NCBI GenBank assembly: GCA_959604115.1
Contig: CAUHBW010000148.1
Span: forward strand, 1 to 8,461
Origin: an uncultured Bilophila sp.
GTDB taxonomy: Bacteria; Desulfobacterota; Desulfovibrionia; Desulfovibrionales; Desulfovibrionaceae
Length of the DNA stretch: 8,461 nt
Reading direction: 5' to 3'
The notes below the pieces were generated by a model. That model saw only the letters and a list, made by a program, of their open reading frames with translations, did not search any database and had not been told where the DNA came from. Numbering within the stretch: the stretch's first letter is position 1; every line of letters starts with the position of its first letter. Of the stretch, positions 5,560-8,461 are shown piece after piece. The position numbers and the translations under genes are program-made.

Positions 5560-6696
5560 TTATACGTAGAACCAGCGCGGAGCGACGAACAGGTATAGGA
5601 GCTTGATCATCAGGATCATGGAAATCAGCGCAACAGGATAGACCGCAGCGTAGGAAAGGGAGACGCACGGCCTCGCGGAAAGGGAAGACGCGGCGGCAAG
5701 CCCCGGCGTGGACGTCATGCCCCCGGCCACGGCCCCGAGCGTAAACAGGAACGGCATGCCGAAGCCATTTCGGGCAAGCAGCCAGCACGCCGACATGGCA
5801 ACTGTGACGGCCACAGAGGCGGATAGGAGCACCGGCACGCCGTGTACTAGGGCCTCGGTGTCGAGGGAGCCCCCGGTCCGGACGCCCACGCCAGCGAGGA
5901 ACCCCATGAGTCCCAGCTCCCGGAGGAAAACCAGCGCCGCATGGGGAATCGAGAATGTAATCTTCCCGATCTTTTTCATATGTGCGGCGAAGAGCGCACA
6001 GCACAGTACGCCGCCCGCCGTACCGAGCGAGGTCGGAGGCTCGGACAGCGGAAGGGGGATATCCCCGGCGAGATGCCCACATCCGATCACCAGTACGATG
6101 GGGACAGGACTCACGGCGGTGCAGGGCAATGTATCCACAGTATCACTGCCCGCCTCATCGAGCACTTCCTCGCGCCGCACATCCACATGCCCGATCCTGC
6201 GGATGCTCTGTATGAACAGCACCACGGACACCACGCCTACAGGGTAGGCCAATCCGTAGGCCGTGGTTACCAGCATAGCCTGTTCCGGCAAGAGCCCGTC
6301 CAGTGCCGTGGCGAGGGCGGGCGTAGAGGTCAAGGCACCCCCAAAGATGCCTGCGACGCTTGAAGGCTCAAGGCCGAACCACAGCCCGCAGGCCACCGTG
6401 GCTATGAAGCCGGAGGCGACCGTGCAAAAGCCGATGATAGCAAGGCGGATACCGCTGCCCCGCAAGGCTGCGAAGAACCCCGGCCCGGCTTCCGTCCCGA
6501 CCGAATAGATAAACAGCATCAGCCCCAGCGACTGGATCGCTTCCGGCAACTCAGCTCCGCAACTTCCGAGAGCCATGCCTACGAAAAGGATGCCGGAACT
6601 TCCGAGCGATAGGTTGCGGAACTTCAGGGTGCCGAGGGCATGTCCGGCGACGATGCATAAGCTGAGGGCTACAATCCACGAATGGAGAAACGACAT
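5560..6696 (-). CDS. AspT/YidE-type membrane exchanger lacking RCK domains
   Basis: Polytopic inner-membrane protein of the aspartate:alanine exchanger family (Asp-Al_Ex fold), 378 aa, about ten hydrophobic segments. It is an internal duplication visible by eye. GGALTSTPALATA (about 119-131) repeats as GGMTSTPGLAAAS (325-337). SLGLMLFIYSVGTEAG (56-71) repeats as ELGLMGFLAGVGVRTGG (260-276). AYGLAYPVGVVSVVLF (146-161) repeats as SYAAVYPVALISMILM (348-363). Known members (AspT, YidE, YbjL, about 550 aa) carry two TrkA-C/RCK domains between the halves; here only a short acidic linker (about 168-195) joins them. A GTG at 6705 is possible, but ATG 6696 fits better, with GAGGG 8 nt upstream. It starts 16 nt after the ligase alpha stop, so it is surely co-transcribed. 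By family it would be an electrogenic exchanger or exporter of a small carboxylate or amino acid; the substrate is unknown. Confidence 0.85.
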   Translation of the reverse strand: MSFLHSWIVALSLCIVAGHALGTLKFRNLSLGSSGILFVGMALGSCGAELPEAIQSLGLMLFIYSVGTEAGPGFFAALRGSGIRLAIIGFCTVASGFIATVACGLWFGLEPSSVAGIFGGALTSTPALATALDGLLPEQAMLVTTAYGLAYPVGVVSVVLFIQSIRRIGHVDVRREEVLDEAGSDTVDTLPCTAVSPVPIVLVIGCGHLAGDIPLPLSEPPTSLGTAGGVLCCALFAAHMKKIGKITFSIPHAALVFLRELGLMGFLAGVGVRTGGSLDTEALVHGVPVLLSASVAVTVAMSACWLLARNGFGMPFLFTLGAVAGGMTSTPGLAAASSLSARPCVSLSYAAVYPVALISMILMIKLLYLFVAPRWFYV

Positions 6697-6712
6697 ACTT
6701 CCCACCCTCGCG

Positions 6713-7582
6713 TCAACTGAGCGTCCGCCTTACCGTATCCCCGATCGCCGCCAATGCGTCCACGCAGATGATCCCGCACGCTGCGAGGTAGGCACTCTTT
6801 TCCTCGGATGTTTCGGAGCGTCCAGAAACGATGGCCCCCGCGTGCCCCATGCGCCTTCCCTGAGGGGCCGTACGCCCGGCGATGAAGCCGAAAACTGGCT
6901 TGCGCGAATGGTCCCGGACGTATTCCGCCGCTTCTTGCTCCGCCGTCCCGCCAATTTCGCCGATCAGTACCACTGCATCGGTATCAGGGTCGGCGTCGAA
7001 CCGTTTCAGGATATCGGTGAACGTCTGCCCTATGATGGGATCGCCCCCAATGCCAATACAGGTGGATTGCCCGAACCCGTTGCGGGTAAGCTGATCCACG
7101 GCCTCATAGGTCAGCGTTCCGCTGCGGGAGACGACTCCAATACGCCCGGGGAGGTGGATGTCGCTCGGCATGATGCCAACCTTGGTCTGGCCGGGGGAAA
7201 TAAGGCCCGGACAGTTCGGCCCCACCAGCACTGCCCCGCGCTTACGCACAAACGCTGTGGCGCGGATCATGTCGTGCACGGGAATACCCTCGGTGATACA
7301 AACGATGACCTCAATACCTGCATCCGCAGCCTCCATAATGGCGTCCGCGGCTCCAGCTGGAGGGACGAAAAGAATTGAGGCATTGGCCCCGGTACGTTTC
7401 TGTGCTTCGGCCACGCTATCGAAGACGGGGATGCCATCCATATCCATACCGCCCTTACCGGGCGTTACTCCAGCGACGATGGCCGTCCCGTAGGCCCGCA
7501 TTCTTTCCGTATGGAACGCTCCTTCCGAACCGGTGATGCCCTGTACAATCAGCCTGGTATGCTTATTGACGAGAATGCTCAT
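6713..7582 (-). CDS. sucD: Succinyl-CoA synthetase-type ligase, alpha subunit
   Basis: Alpha subunit of the same CoA ligase; it carries the CoA-binding Rossmann domain and the histidine that is phosphorylated in the reaction. The protein is 289 aa, the normal family length (E. coli SucD 289). The N-terminal CoA site shows QGITGSEG (about 14-21) and PGKGG (41-45). GPNCPGLISPG lies at 121-131, SRSGTLTYEAV at 152-162, IGIGGDPI at 177-184 and GEIGG at 208-212. The active-site histidine is His247 in GRRMGHAGA. Just after it the usual GGKGTA-type loop reads GRSETS. The frame is open to 7684, but I chose ATG 7582: it aligns with the family N-terminus and has GGAG 9 nt upstream inside the beta gene, giving a 20-nt overlap. 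Succinate is the default substrate; the changed loop and the context leave room for a related acid. Confidence 0.94.
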   Translation of the reverse strand: MSILVNKHTRLIVQGITGSEGAFHTERMRAYGTAIVAGVTPGKGGMDMDGIPVFDSVAEAQKRTGANASILFVPPAGAADAIMEAADAGIEVIVCITEGIPVHDMIRATAFVRKRGAVLVGPNCPGLISPGQTKVGIMPSDIHLPGRIGVVSRSGTLTYEAVDQLTRNGFGQSTCIGIGGDPIIGQTFTDILKRFDADPDTDAVVLIGEIGGTAEQEAAEYVRDHSRKPVFGFIAGRTAPQGRRMGHAGAIVSGRSETSEEKSAYLAACGIICVDALAAIGDTVRRTLS

Positions 7583-8461
7583 GGTACCCCACTCCGGCGA
7601 TGTGCTTCGCCGCCGCATGAAGGTCTTCCGCCACTGTGAACAAAAGACCTGATTCCTGAAGGATGCGCTGTCCCTCTTCCGCATTGGTCCCCTGGAGGCG
7701 CACGATCAGGGGGACAGAGACGCCTGTCTCGCGGGTCGCCATGACCACACCCTCTGCGAGTAAATCGCAACGCAGGATACCTCCAAAGATATTGACGAAG
7801 ATCGCTTCCACTTTGGGATCGGACAGGATGATCCGGAAACCGGCGGCGATTTTCCCGGCATCGGCGCCTCCACCTACGTCAAGGAAATTAGCGGGTTCAC
7901 CTCCGGCCTGCTTGATGAGATCCATGGTCGCCATGGCAAGCCCCGCACCATTGACCATGACTCCAATGTTTCCGTTAAGGCGGATATAGTTCAGACCGTG
8001 ACGCTCAGCCTGCACCTCAAGCGGGTCGCGCTCTTCCGGATCTTCCAGTGCCTTGAGGTCGGGGTGTCGAAACAACGCGTTTTCTTCAAGGTTGAGCTTA
8101 GCGTCGAGTGCGAGCAGATTGCCTTCGGTGGTCAGGATAAGCGGATTAATTTCCACCAACGCGGCATCGCAGGACTGGTAAAGCGTGAACAGTTTTTGGA
8201 GTATTCCGGCGCAAAAATGCAGGCGTTTTCCTGAAAAACCGAGGAAGGCAGCAAGGCAGCGGGCCTCGTAGGCGCGTAGCCCCCAAAGTGGATCCACGCC
8301 AAGCTTAAACAGGTGTCCGGGGGTATTCGCCGCAACCTCTTCAATGTCCATTCCACCGTCTGGACTGACCAAGATGACAGGACGACGCGTAGCTCTGTCC
8401 AGCGTTACTGCGACATAATACTCGTGTTCGATGTTCTGTCCCACTTCGATGAGCACGGAAC
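7563..8461 (-). CDS. sucC: Succinyl-CoA synthetase-type ligase, beta subunit (5' end beyond window)
   Basis: ADP/GDP-forming acyl-CoA ligase beta subunit, the ATP-grasp partner that binds nucleotide and forms the CoA-acid ligase with the alpha subunit encoded next. About 298 codons are present against about 388 in E. coli SucC, so roughly the first 90 residues (start of the ATP-grasp domain) lie outside the window. The apparent GTG at 8456 is internal, since the frame stays open to the edge. Family signatures seen: IEHEYYVAV, the EINPL motif, LDAKLNLEENALFRHP with the metal-binding Asp, VNGAGLAMATMD, PANFLDVGGGA, VNIFGGILRCD and VRLQGTNAEEG. The usual LDGNIGC reads LNGNIGV here. The stop lies inside the alpha gene (20-nt overlap), so translation is probably coupled. 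Family membership is certain from the motifs. Substrate (succinate, malate or another acid) is not, because the gene sits in a transporter/catabolic cluster rather than beside TCA genes. Confidence 0.93.
   Translation of the reverse strand, partial: SVLIEVGQNIEHEYYVAVTLDRATRRPVILVSPDGGMDIEEVAANTPGHLFKLGVDPLWGLRAYEARCLAAFLGFSGKRLHFCAGILQKLFTLYQSCDAALVEINPLILTTEGNLLALDAKLNLEENALFRHPDLKALEDPEERDPLEVQAERHGLNYIRLNGNIGVMVNGAGLAMATMDLIKQAGGEPANFLDVGGGADAGKIAAGFRIILSDPKVEAIFVNIFGGILRCDLLAEGVVMATRETGVSVPLIVRLQGTNAEEGQRILQESGLLFTVAEDLHAAAKHIAGVGYHEHSRQ

Noticed and set aside
6575..7378. Plus-strand open frame of 267 codons opposite sucD
   Set aside because: It is antisense to a fully conserved sucD and its composition (Arg, Pro, His rich) is typical of a shadow frame in GC-rich DNA.
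8454..8456. GTG as the start of the sucC-like gene
   Set aside because: The frame is open to the window edge and the sequence aligns from about residue 90 of SucC, so the gene is cut by the window, not truncated.

Overview
The window is a single-direction (minus strand) block of metabolic and transport genes from a bacterium of moderate to high G+C. No RNA gene, insertion sequence, CRISPR array or phage gene is visible. The sequence does not name the organism. A periplasmic-type solute receptor with a plain Sec signal and no lipobox cysteine points to a diderm (Gram-negative type) bacterium. Strong GGAG/GGAGG ribosome binding sites and several metabolic genes of kinds common in anaerobes fit, for example, Desulfobacterota or Synergistota, but this is only a guess.

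In transcription order (right to left), the first unit is a beta/alpha pair of an ADP- or GDP-forming acyl-CoA ligase of the succinyl-CoA synthetase family. The beta gene is cut by the right window edge, and the two genes overlap by 20 nt. An AspT/YidE-type membrane exchanger lacking the usual central RCK domains follows 16 nt later. Next is a 260-nt AT-rich spacer holding three inverted repeats, a TTGACA promoter element, and a TTGGT-N3-ACCAA palindrome with an extra half-site. This palindrome matches the operator type of FadR/FCD-branch GntR regulators. It precedes a complete tripartite tricarboxylate transporter in the order tctA, tctB, tctC. After a GC-rich intercistronic hairpin comes an NAD(P)-dependent beta-hydroxyacid dehydrogenase-like gene of the DUF1932 type. 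Last is a two-domain protein: a KDPG/KHG-aldolase-like barrel that has lost its Schiff-base lysine, followed by a VOC (glyoxalase-like) domain.

A reasonable reading is a catabolic island for a small carboxylate: uptake by TctABC, oxidation by the dehydrogenase, processing by the aldolase/VOC protein, CoA activation or ATP recovery by the ligase, and substrate/product exchange through the AspT-like carrier. The substrate cannot be read from the sequence. The points most worth a second look are the aldolase-like protein with key residues missing, the hairpin that hides a perfect Shine-Dalgarno sequence upstream of it, the GntR-type operator, and the altered signature residues in the CoA ligase.
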